Source: Enhydrobacter sp.
GTDB taxonomy: Bacteria > Pseudomonadota > Alphaproteobacteria > Reyranellales > Reyranellaceae
Assembly: GCA_025808875.1 (NCBI GenBank)
Contig: CP075528.1
Coordinates: 62,001 to 126,000, forward strand
Direction of reading: 5' to 3'
DNA length: 64,000 nucleotides
Shown: one piece after another, positions 34,872 through 41,749 of the stretch
Layout: every line of letters begins with the position of its first letter
Position numbering within the stretch: the stretch's first letter is position 1
Notes under the pieces: model-generated
Seen by the model: only the letters and a program-made list of their open reading frames with translations
Told to the model about the DNA's origin: nothing
Databases searched by the model: none
Made by a program: the position numbers and the translations under genes

Positions 34872-36074
34872 CTAGGGTTTGGCGGGAGTGAGGCGCGGGG
34901 CGATGTCGTCGGCGGTGCGCTCGTAGGACGGCACGAACGCCTGAGCAAGGGCTGCGGCACGCTCGCGATCGGACACGGAAATCCGCTCGCTCGCCTTTTG
35001 GCGCACGGTACCCGCTTCGAGATAACCGTTGCGCTCGGCGAGCATCAGCCACTTGTAACCTTCGACCGGATCCTGCACTCCCGTTACGCCGCCCAGCAGC
35101 AGCATGCCGAGTCCGTGTTGGGCTGCCGGCAAGCCCTGAAGGGCGGCGCGGCCGTACCAGAGCTGCGCCTGCATCGGGTCGCGCTCGATACCCGCCCCCC
35201 CGAGATAGGCGGTGCCGAGCTTGAACTGGGCGGATGGCACGCCGGCGTGGGCCGCGAGCCGATACCAGCTGACGGCGGCCTGCAGGAGATTCGCGTTGGC
35301 GTCCTTGTCGCGCGACAGCGGCGTTCGTGCGGCTATGTCGCCGAGCGCCAGTGCGGCTTCCGGCACGCCGCTCTCGTATGCCCGGACGAGAAGTTCCTGG
35401 GCCTTGGCGAGATCGCGCTTGATGCCGACGCCGTCGGCCAAGGCCAGCGCATAACGCAGTGCCGCCAGCGCGTGTCCTTGTTCGGCGGCGCGGCGGTAGA
35501 GGTCCGTTGCCCGAATCGAGTCGGCAGCGGCGGCGCCTTGGCTTTCCTCCATGGCACGACCGAGCGCGTACTGGGCAGTGGGATCACCGTCGGTCGCGGC
35601 CTTCTCGAGCCAGGCCCGAGCCTGGACGAGATCGCGCGGTACGCCTTGGCCGCGCAGGTAGAGGATGCCGATATTGACCTGGGCGCGGCGATGGCCGGCA
35701 TTGGCCGCCAGCTCGAAGAGTTCGGCTGCGCGCTGGTCGTTGCGCGGTATGCCGGCAAGCCCCTGGGCGAAGACGAGGCCGAGCCTGTGTGTGCCTTCGC
35801 TCGAGCCGGCATCCACCGAACTCTGCAAACGTCGCAACCCCTCCTGCCGATCGCCACGGTCGAGCAGTACGACGGCCAACCACGCCTCGGCGTCGGGATT
35901 GCCTGGCGCCAGGCTGCGGAAGGCGGCTTCGGCGGCGGCGATGTCGCCCGTCCGATAGGCGCTAACGCCGAGGCGCAGCGATGCGGCAACGTCGTTTGCG
36001 TCGTCCGACTGTGCGTGCGCGAGCGAGCTTGCAGCCAGAAGGGCCGCAGTCAGCGCCGCGCGGAGACGGGTCAT
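34872..36074 (-). CDS. SEL1/TPR repeat protein, exported
   Basis: A 400-residue protein with a cleavable-looking signal peptide (L-T-A-A-L-L-A-A-S-S-L-A-H-A-Q, cleavage after AHA). About eight SEL1-like repeats of roughly 36 residues follow, such as A-Q-V-N-I-G-I-L-Y-L-R-G-Q-G-V and A-Q-F-K-L-G-T-A-Y-L-G-G-A-G-I. Such alpha-solenoids act as scaffolds, often in the periplasm. The ATG overlaps the stop of the smaller SEL1 protein upstream (ATGA), so the pair is co-translated. Partner unknown. Confidence 0.85.
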   Translation of the reverse strand: MTRLRAALTAALLAASSLAHAQSDDANDVAASLRLGVSAYRTGDIAAAEAAFRSLAPGNPDAEAWLAVVLLDRGDRQEGLRRLQSSVDAGSSEGTHRLGLVFAQGLAGIPRNDQRAAELFELAANAGHRRAQVNIGILYLRGQGVPRDLVQARAWLEKAATDGDPTAQYALGRAMEESQGAAAADSIRATDLYRRAAEQGHALAALRYALALADGVGIKRDLAKAQELLVRAYESGVPEAALALGDIAARTPLSRDKDANANLLQAAVSWYRLAAHAGVPSAQFKLGTAYLGGAGIERDPMQAQLWYGRAALQGLPAAQHGLGMLLLGGVTGVQDPVEGYKWLMLAERNGYLEAGTVRQKASERISVSDRERAAALAQAFVPSYERTADDIAPRLTPAKP

Positions 36075-36562
36075 TTCGTCTTGAAGCGGTAGGCGACAGC
36101 CGCCGCCTTTGCCTTCTCGACCTCGTCGGGCTTCAGTTCTCTGGCCACCTGCTCGGCGAGTTGCGCGGCGTTCTGTACGTTCCAGCGGTCAGCTATGGCG
36201 AGCCACTTGTAGGATTCGGTCAGGCTCTTCGGAACGCCCTTGCCCTCGGCGTAGATGCCCGCGAGCGGGATCATCGCCGGCGTGTAGCCGCGCTCGGATG
36301 CATCGAGAAGCAACGGCGCGGCCTTGCCGAGATCGAACAGCTTGGATTGGGGATTGCCGTAGACATAGAGGCCAAGGAGGAACTGGGCGCGAGGGTCGCG
36401 TTCCTTGGCGAGCGGCTGCAACTCCTTTTCGGCAGTCGCGGCATCGTTTGCCTGCAATGCCTTGACGCCTTCCTCGAGGCCTGCGCTGGCCGGCAACGTG
36501 GACGACAAGAGCAGCGCGAGCGCGAGGGAGATGGCAACGGGACCACGGCGAAAGAACGACAC
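36071..36562 (-). CDS. Small exported SEL1-repeat protein
   Basis: A 163-residue protein with a signal peptide (residues 1-27, ending L-P-A-S-A) and two to three SEL1-type repeats (A-Q-F-L-L-G-L-Y-V-Y and A-M-I-P-L-A-G-I-Y-A-E-G-K-G-V). First gene of a leftward pair with the 400-residue SEL1 protein. Both are probably periplasmic scaffold proteins. Confidence 0.8.
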   Translation of the reverse strand: MSFFRRGPVAISLALALLLSSTLPASAGLEEGVKALQANDAATAEKELQPLAKERDPRAQFLLGLYVYGNPQSKLFDLGKAAPLLLDASERGYTPAMIPLAGIYAEGKGVPKSLTESYKWLAIADRWNVQNAAQLAEQVARELKPDEVEKAKAAAVAYRFKTK

Positions 36563-36923
36563 TGATGAACTCCCGTTCGTGAAGGAAGAGCCGAAAGGCG
36601 CGCACCGTCTAGCATGGAAAATGGGGCGTTCCCAAGGAGGCCGCCGAGTGCCACCCCTCGTGCGCGGTGAGGCTGGCGCCGCCTTTCAAAGGTGAGGCTG
36701 GTGCCGCCTTCCAAAGGAGTACAGCGGGCGAAGGATCCTCGACGGTGGAATTTGCACTTTCCGATACCGGTCCATAGCGAAGAGTGGGCTGGTAAACCGT
36801 TGTAAAAGAACGATAAATTACTCCGAATGACACGATTGGACGACCAGTTGGATACCCATTTTTGACTATCTAGTTTCAAAGAGGACCGGTAATTCCTAGG
36901 AATCACAAGATTTCTTCTAAATG
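36563..36923. other. Gene-free region before the RNA/TetR unit
   Basis: No supported coding sequence. It holds the promoter side of the leftward SEL1 pair, a 25-bp tandem repeat (36666-36715), and from about 36790 an AT-rich stretch leading into the repeated 19-bp motif at 36924. Confidence 0.6.
36666..36715 (+). repeat. 25-bp tandem repeat, two copies
   Basis: Two adjacent 25-bp units starting GGTGAGGCTGG and ending CAAA (36666-36690 and 36691-36715) differ at two positions. They lie in the gene-free region upstream of the SEL1 genes. No role is apparent. Confidence 0.8.
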
Positions 36924-36942
36924 AGATATGCATTTTTGCAGA
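36924..36942 (+). promoter_or_regulatory. Copy 2 of the 19-bp repeated motif, before the putative RNA gene
   Basis: Identical to the motif at 30120-30138. Here a TGCTAAGGT element (possible extended -10, TAAGGT at 36966-36971) follows 42 bp after the motif start. Copy 3 has the same layout at nearly the same distance. Confidence 0.65.
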
Positions 36943-36977
36943 TAACGAACGGCGAGGCTCTTTGCTAAGGTCGCCAC

Positions 36978-37208
36978 ATTGAGACGTCGTTCGTAATCGC
37001 AATTCATAGCTGGAAGGTTTTTGCAGCGAGATTGGCCAGCTTCCACTCGAGCAGGCCCTAAACCCACCAAGTTCGCCCTAGCCCGCCAGCGGCCCCCCAA
37101 GCCGCACTTCGAAGCCCCCTTCCCACACACCCTAAGGCTTCGATACACCCCACACCCAGGCGGGCTCCTAAGGAAGGCCGGTCGTTCCCCAAGCGACCGG
37201 CCTTTCGT
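36978..37208 (+). ncRNA. Candidate structured small RNA (tetR-less copy of the TetR 3' unit)
   Basis: Between a motif-bearing promoter and a terminator lies about 230 bp without a convincing ORF. Its 3' half can fold as a three-way junction. An outer stem pairs AGCCCGCC (37080-37087) with GGCGGGCT (37159-37166). Hairpin 1 is GCGGC/GCCGC (37089-37105, loop CCCCCAA). Hairpin 2 is CGAAGCC/GGCTTCG (37110-37142) with a C-rich loop. The terminator stem at 37174-37204 presents TTCCCC. C-rich loops of this sort pair with Shine-Dalgarno sequences in known alphaproteobacterial sRNAs. The same fold occurs at 38106-38236. Just before the fold, one frame reads E-Q-A-L-N-P-P-S-S-P-stop, close to the TetR end Q-Q-A-L-T-V-P-T-Q-P, so the unit may be a tetR copy whose body was deleted. 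Confidence 0.6.
37174..37204 (+). terminator. Rho-independent-type hairpin ending the candidate RNA
   Basis: AAGGCCGGTCG (37174-37184) pairs perfectly with CGACCGGCCTT (37194-37204) around TTCCCCAAG. The T tract is short (CTTTCG). An almost identical hairpin follows the TetR gene at 38206-38236. Confidence 0.75.
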
Positions 37209-37388
37209 ATTCCAGCTCCTTTGCATTCTTGGCCGGCCCGTCATCCACAGGCGGGTGTTTGACCGTGGAAATCACTCGCGTTACGGAAACGTCGGCATCA
37301 TGTCGCGTTCTCGGTGCAGTTTTAGATCTCCCAAAAATGCCTATCTCGAAAGAAAAATGTAGGAGAAATCAGAGGGTGAAGGGATCTG

Positions 37389-37407
37389 AGATATGCAATT
37401 TTGCAGA
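37389..37407 (+). promoter_or_regulatory. Copy 3 of the 19-bp repeated motif, upstream of the TetR gene
   Basis: Differs from copies 1 and 2 by one base (T to A in the centre). A TGCTAAAGT element (TAAAGT at 37430-37435) follows 41 bp after the motif start, as in copy 2, and the surrounding 60 bp are clearly related. It lies 67 bp before the TetR start codon. Confidence 0.65.
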
Positions 37408-37473
37408 TTACGACGGAAACCTCGCATGCTAAAGTAGCGTCATTAAAGAAATTCTTATTCTATTGGTTTTAAT

Positions 37474-38124
37474 ATGAAAATCGTCGGATTCCCGATTGAT
37501 GTGTCGCGGTCGCAGGATGGCCGCATCGTGCGCGGCCTGCGGACCCGTCAAGCTTTGATCCAGGCCACGCTGGACCTGATCCAGGCAGGCGATGTCGAGC
37601 CGACATCGGCCGCCATCGCCACGATCGCGGGTGTGTCCAGCCGGGCGCTCTTCCAACATTTCACCAATCTCGCCGATCTCTACGCCGCGGCCTTCGACCT
37701 GGCGGTCAGCCGTGCGTTCGACCGCAGCCGGCCGGTCGACTCCGAAGCGCCGCTGGCCAACCGCATCGAATTGCTGGTGTCGGATCGGTCCGAGCTCTTC
37801 GAGGAATGGCTGCCGGTATGGCACTTCGCCGAGCGCGTGCGCTCGGTTGCTCCGGCGGTCGGGCTCGGCGTATCGCAACTTCGCAAGCTCCTGCGCGAAC
37901 GCCTCGCCGGCTGGTTCGCCGCCGAGCTCGGCAATCTCGATCCGTCGGCACGCGATCTCGTGCTCGATTCGCTCGATGTCGCCTTCGGCCTCGACAGCTG
38001 GATGAACATGCGCGAGCAACTTCGCCTCTCGCCGGTGCACGCCTCGCGGACCTGGCGCTTCACCGCCGAAGCGATCGTGCAGCAAGCACTCACGGTTCCC
38101 ACACAGCCCGTGGCGGTGGCCTGA
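37474..38124 (+). CDS. TetR/AcrR family transcriptional regulator, paralogue of 723-1346
   Basis: A 216-residue regulator. The helix-turn-helix (about residues 20-62) includes I-A-T-I-A-G-V-S-S-R-A-L-F-Q-H-F, and the C-terminal region carries M-N-M-R-E-Q-L-R-L-S...T-W-R-F-T-A-E-A-I. It is preceded by the 19-bp motif and followed by a structured 3' region. The last codons and the TGA stop lie inside the predicted RNA junction (the stop is in the loop of hairpin 1), so the mRNA may also act as an RNA regulator or be processed to one. The target genes are not evident. Confidence 0.88.
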   Translation: MKIVGFPIDVSRSQDGRIVRGLRTRQALIQATLDLIQAGDVEPTSAAIATIAGVSSRALFQHFTNLADLYAAAFDLAVSRAFDRSRPVDSEAPLANRIELLVSDRSELFEEWLPVWHFAERVRSVAPAVGLGVSQLRKLLRERLAGWFAAELGNLDPSARDLVLDSLDVAFGLDSWMNMREQLRLSPVHASRTWRFTAEAIVQQALTVPTQPVAVA

Positions 38125-38236
38125 CCGGCCACCTGCGTCGAAGCCCCTTCCCACAACCCCACGGCTTCGTCGCATTCCTTCCCACCCCAGCCACGGGCGA
38201 AACAGAAAGGCCGGTCGTTCCCCACGACCGGCCTTT
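38106..38236 (+). ncRNA. Candidate structured RNA at the 3' end of the TetR mRNA
   Basis: Same architecture as 37080-37204. An outer stem pairs GCCCGTGGC (38106-38114) with GCCACGGGC (38190-38198). Hairpin 1 is GGTGGCC/GGCCACC (38115-38133). Hairpin 2 is CGAAGCC/GGCTTCG (38139-38169) with a C-rich loop, followed by the terminator at 38206-38236. Outer stem and hairpin 1 differ in sequence from the other copy but keep pairing, which argues for selection on RNA structure. It overlaps the end of the TetR reading frame. Confidence 0.6.
38206..38236 (+). terminator. Rho-independent-type hairpin after TetR
   Basis: AAAGGCCGGTCG (38206-38217) pairs with CGACCGGCCTTT (38225-38236) around TTCCCCA. 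Its sequence is nearly the same as the hairpin at 37174-37204. The T tract is short. Confidence 0.78.
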
Positions 38237-38250
38237 CCAATTCGACAAAG

Positions 38251-38277
38251 AAAAAGGCGGCGGGTCGACCCGCCGCC
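38251..38277 (-). terminator. Terminator of the cytochrome c' gene
   Basis: A 22-bp perfect palindrome (38256-38277, arms GGCGGCGGGTC/GACCCGCCGCC) is followed, reading leftward, by five T (38255-38251). It lies 24 bp beyond the cytochrome c' stop and separates it from the convergent TetR transcript. Confidence 0.88.
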
Positions 38278-38301
38278 TGTCTGCCTTGAGGGCGATGCGG
38301 T

Positions 38302-38760
38302 TCAGTTGGCCTTGGCGCGGAACGTGTTGTGGCAGGCGCCGCACTGCTTGCCGACCTCGGCATAGGCCGCGGTCACGGCCGCGAGGTCGCCAGAGCCAGC
38401 CGCGACGGCAAGCTTGTCGTAGGCCGCGTCGGCCGCCTTGCTGGCGGCGTCGAAGCCGGCCCGGTTGGTCCAGATCACCGGCAGGGCCTTGGTCTCGCCC
38501 TTGTCGGAGCCGGCAGGGAACATCTTCACGAACGCCAACTCGAGTTCCTTGAGCTTGGCGGCGTGCTGCACCACGGGGGCCACGTTGCCCTTGGCGTCGA
38601 TGATGCCCTTGATGGCGCGCATCTGCGCGCCTGCCTGCTTGCGATTGTCCTGCCGTTGCTTGATGGCATCCCCTTGAGCCAGCGCCATCGTCGTTCCTCC
38701 GACGATGCCACCGGCGGCGAGGGCGCCGATCACCGCGATTGCCCAAAATTTCTTCCTCAT
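38302..38760 (-). CDS. Cytochrome c' (c-556 type)
   Basis: A 152-residue exported haem protein. The signal peptide (residues 1-26, ending A-L-A-Q) precedes a four-helix bundle with many lysines, and the single haem site C-G-A-C-H sits near the C-terminus (K-Q-C-G-A-C-H-N-T-F-R), as usual for cytochrome c'. The ATG at 38758-38760 has AGGGGA upstream; an in-frame extension has no similarity. It is divergent from a b561-type cytochrome gene and its probable redox partner (inference). A role in NO binding or electron transfer is usual for the family. Confidence 0.92.
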   Translation of the reverse strand: MRKKFWAIAVIGALAAGGIVGGTTMALAQGDAIKQRQDNRKQAGAQMRAIKGIIDAKGNVAPVVQHAAKLKELELAFVKMFPAGSDKGETKALPVIWTNRAGFDAASKAADAAYDKLAVAAGSGDLAAVTAAYAEVGKQCGACHNTFRAKAN

Positions 38761-38926
38761 CAGCCATCCCCTGTTGAGTTCACGTGGACCGAAGGGCGCG
38801 GCCCCCGGTCCGGCATTTGTCGCAGAGCTTGCGGCCGAAGCGAACAGGCCGCATGCGAAATCCATCATCACGACTGCGTGTGGTGGCGCGGGTTGTCAGT
38901 CAATCCCGGGCGGACGATAAAGCGAC

Positions 38927-39613
38927 ATGGCCGACGACAAGCCGCGAACGATTCGCGTTTGGGATCTTCCCGTCAGATTGTTCCACTGGGCGCTCGTGGT
39001 TCTTCTTGCCACCTCATATTTCAGCGGACGCGCCGGCGGCGACTGGATGGATCTGCATTTCTGGTCGGGTTACGCCATCCTCACCCTGTTGTTGTTTCGC
39101 ATTGCCTGGGGTTTCGTCGGCAGCACCACCGCGCGCTTCGCCCACTTCATCAAGGGCCCCGCGGCCGCCTTGCACCATCTGCGCGAACTACTGCGCGGCC
39201 CTGCGCGCGAGGTGGGGCACAATCCGCTCGGCGGGCTGATGGTCGTCGCCCTGTTGCTGGCTGTCCTGTTGCAGGCGGGCAGCGGCCTGTTCTCGGCCGA
39301 CACGGACATGGGCACGGTCAACGGGCCGCTCGCGTTGAAGGTCGCCGATGCCTGGGTCGACCGGCTGACGTCGTTCCACCAATTCTGGGTCGATGTGATC
39401 CTGGTCCTGGTGGCGCTCCATGTGCTCGCTGCGGCGATCTATCTCGTCTGGAAGAAGCAGAACCTGATCGGCGCCATGTTCACCGGTCGCAAGCCGCGTC
39501 ACCACGCCGTGGCGCCCGACGCGCCCGAGCCGGTTCTTTGGTTCGCCCCGGGCAGGCTCGCCCTCTCGCTGCTGATTGTAGCGGCAGCGATCGTCTATTT
39601 CGTCGTGCGCTGA
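38927..39613 (+). CDS. Cytochrome b561 family membrane protein
   Basis: A 228-residue membrane protein with about five hydrophobic segments. Typical haem-binding positions are visible: R-L-F-H-W-A-L-V in the first helix, L-H-F-W-S-G-Y in the second, and S-F-H-Q-F-W-V-D and L-H-V-L-A in the later helices. It is likely a quinol- or cytochrome-linked electron carrier with the divergent cytochrome c' at 38302-38760. The two start codons are about 165 bp apart. Confidence 0.9.
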   Translation: MADDKPRTIRVWDLPVRLFHWALVVLLATSYFSGRAGGDWMDLHFWSGYAILTLLLFRIAWGFVGSTTARFAHFIKGPAAALHHLRELLRGPAREVGHNPLGGLMVVALLLAVLLQAGSGLFSADTDMGTVNGPLALKVADAWVDRLTSFHQFWVDVILVLVALHVLAAAIYLVWKKQNLIGAMFTGRKPRHHAVAPDAPEPVLWFAPGRLALSLLIVAAAIVYFVVR

Positions 39614-39692
39614 CGGACGAGGGCCGGTCTTGCTGGCAGGGTAGGGCGCCTCTAGGGTGGGGCGACACTCTCGTGAACCTGGATTTTGCACC

Positions 39693-40541
39693 ATGAAATT
39701 TACCGGTACCGACTCGTATGTGGCCAGCGACGACCTGCGCGTGGCGGTGAATGCCTCGATCGCGCTGCAGCGGCCGCTGCTCATCAAGGGCGAGCCGGGC
39801 ACCGGCAAGACTGTACTGGCGCACGAGGTTGCCAAGGCGTTGAAGGCGCCGATCATCGAATGGCACATCAAGTCGACGACCAAGGCCCAGCAGGGCCTCT
39901 ATGAGTATGACGCGGTGTCCCGACTGCGCGATTCACAGCTGGGCGACGGCCGCGTCAAGGACATCGCCAACTACATCAAGCGCGGCAAGCTGTGGGACGC
40001 CTTCACGCATTCCGAGCGGCCGGTGCTGCTGATCGACGAGATCGACAAGGCCGACATCGAGTTCCCCAACGACCTGCTGCTTGAGCTCGATCGCATGGAA
40101 TTCTACGTCTACGAGACGCAGGAGGTCGTGAAGGCCTCGCAGCGGCCGATCGTCATGATCACCTCGAACAACGAGAAGGAGCTGCCGGACGCGTTCCTGC
40201 GCCGCTGCTTCTTCCACTACATCCGTTTCCCCGATCGCGAGATCATGACGCAGATCGTCGACGTCCATTTCCCCGACCTGCAGCGCAATCTGCTGCGTGA
40301 GGCGTTGAACATCTTCTACGATATCCGCGAAGTGCCCGGCCTCAAGAAGAAGCCCTCGACCTCGGAGCTGCTGGATTGGCTGAAGCTCCTGATGGTCGAG
40401 GACATGCCGCCCGACGCGCTGCGCTCCAAGGATTCCAAGCAGCTGATCCCGCCTCTGCACGGCGCTCTCCTGAAGAACGAGCAAGACGTGCACCTGTTCG
40501 AGCGGCTCGCCTTCATGGCGCGCAGGGAACAGCGCCAGTAA
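39693..40541 (+). CDS. MoxR-type AAA ATPase
   Basis: A 282-residue AAA+ ATPase with Walker A G-E-P-G-T-G-K-T near residue 32, Walker B V-L-L-I-D-E-I-D-K-A-D and sensor 1 I-V-M-I-T-S-N-N-E-K-E-L-P. R-R-C-F-F-H-Y-I-R-F-P is the arginine-finger region. MoxR ATPases work with VWA proteins as chaperones in enzyme maturation or metal insertion. The next gene, 15 bp on, is a VWA partner of the CoxE type. An upstream in-frame start exists but the ATG at 39693 matches the family. Confidence 0.93.
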   Translation: MKFTGTDSYVASDDLRVAVNASIALQRPLLIKGEPGTGKTVLAHEVAKALKAPIIEWHIKSTTKAQQGLYEYDAVSRLRDSQLGDGRVKDIANYIKRGKLWDAFTHSERPVLLIDEIDKADIEFPNDLLLELDRMEFYVYETQEVVKASQRPIVMITSNNEKELPDAFLRRCFFHYIRFPDREIMTQIVDVHFPDLQRNLLREALNIFYDIREVPGLKKKPSTSELLDWLKLLMVEDMPPDALRSKDSKQLIPPLHGALLKNEQDVHLFERLAFMARREQRQ

Positions 40542-40556
40542 GGGGAGACCCTTGGG

Positions 40557-41738
40557 ATGTTCACCAACTTCTTCCTCGAGCTACGCCAGGCCAAGGTGCC
40601 GGTCTCCATCAAGGAGTACCTCGCCCTGATGGAGGCGATGGACAAGCACGTCGCCGACTACAGCGTCGACGACTTCTACTATCTGTCGCGCTCGATCCTG
40701 GTGAAGGACGAGCGCAACCTCGACAAGTTCGACAAGGTCTTCGGGCACGTCTTCAAGGGCCTCGAATCGATCGGCGCCGAGGGCGTCGCCGCCGAGATCC
40801 CCGAAGAGTGGCTTCGCAAGCTCGCCGAGAAGCTTCTGACCGAGGAGGAGAAGAAGCAGATCGAGGCGATGGGCGGCTGGGAGAAGTTGATGGAGACGCT
40901 GAAGAAGCGTCTCGAGGAGCAGCAGAAGCGCCACCAGGGGGGCAGCAAGTGGATCGGCACGGCCGGCACCTCGCCGTTCGGCGCCTACGGCTTTAACCCC
41001 GAGGGCGTGCGCATCGGCCAGGACAAGAACCGCGAGGGCCGCGCCGTCAAGGTGTGGGATAAGCGGGAGTACAAGAACCTCGACGACACGGTCGAGATCG
41101 GCACGCGCAACATCAAGATTGCGCTGCGCCGCCTGCGCAAGTTCGCGCGCGAGGGCGCCGAGGTCGAGCTCGACATGCCCGACACGATCCGCTCGACGGC
41201 GCGCAATGCAGGTTACCTCGACATCAAGATGATCCCGGAGCGGCGCAACAAGGTGAAGCTGCTGCTGCTGTTCGACATCGGCGGCTCGATGGACGCGCAC
41301 ATCCGCGTCTGCGAGGAGCTGTTCTCGGCGGCGCGCTCGGAGTTCAAGCACCTCGAGTTCTTCTACTTCCACAACTGCCTCTACGAGAAGCTGTGGAAGG
41401 ACAACCGCCGGCGCCACGTCGACACCTATCCGACGGCGCAGCTCATGAACACCTTTCCGCCCGACTACAAGATCATCTTTGTCGGCGATGCCTCGATGAG
41501 CCCATACGAGATCGCCTACCCCGGCGGCTCGGTCGAGCACTGGAACGAGGAGGCGGGCCAGGTCTGGATCCAGCGCATGGCTGATACCTACAGATCGATG
41601 GTGTGGCTCAATCCCGTTCCGGAGCGGCACTGGAGCTACACACCCTCGATCCAGTTGCTGCAGCAGCTCACCTCCAGCCGCATGTTCCCCTTGACCCTGG
41701 GCGGTTTGGACAGCGCAATGAGGGAGCTCAACAAATAG
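40557..41738 (+). CDS. VWA domain protein (CoxE-like), MoxR partner
   Basis: A 393-residue protein with a helical N-terminal half and a C-terminal VWA domain starting at L-L-L-F-D-I-G-G-S-M-D near residue 240. The metal-ion-dependent adhesion site normally reads D-x-S-x-S; here the first serine is glycine (D-I-G-G-S), so metal binding may be altered. It is coupled in position with the MoxR ATPase (15 bp) and the ThDP enzyme (11 bp downstream), forming a four-gene operon. Such pairs usually activate a neighbouring enzyme; the ThDP enzyme and redoxin are candidates (inference). Confidence 0.88.
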   Translation: MFTNFFLELRQAKVPVSIKEYLALMEAMDKHVADYSVDDFYYLSRSILVKDERNLDKFDKVFGHVFKGLESIGAEGVAAEIPEEWLRKLAEKLLTEEEKKQIEAMGGWEKLMETLKKRLEEQQKRHQGGSKWIGTAGTSPFGAYGFNPEGVRIGQDKNREGRAVKVWDKREYKNLDDTVEIGTRNIKIALRRLRKFAREGAEVELDMPDTIRSTARNAGYLDIKMIPERRNKVKLLLLFDIGGSMDAHIRVCEELFSAARSEFKHLEFFYFHNCLYEKLWKDNRRRHVDTYPTAQLMNTFPPDYKIIFVGDASMSPYEIAYPGGSVEHWNEEAGQVWIQRMADTYRSMVWLNPVPERHWSYTPSIQLLQQLTSSRMFPLTLGGLDSAMRELNK

Positions 41739-41749
41739 GAGGGAACCAG

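Noticed and set aside
36790-36960. AT-rich stretch as a replication origin or phage attachment site
   Set aside because: No DnaA boxes, parS, integrase or duplicated att sequence seen; AT content is explained by promoter DNA.
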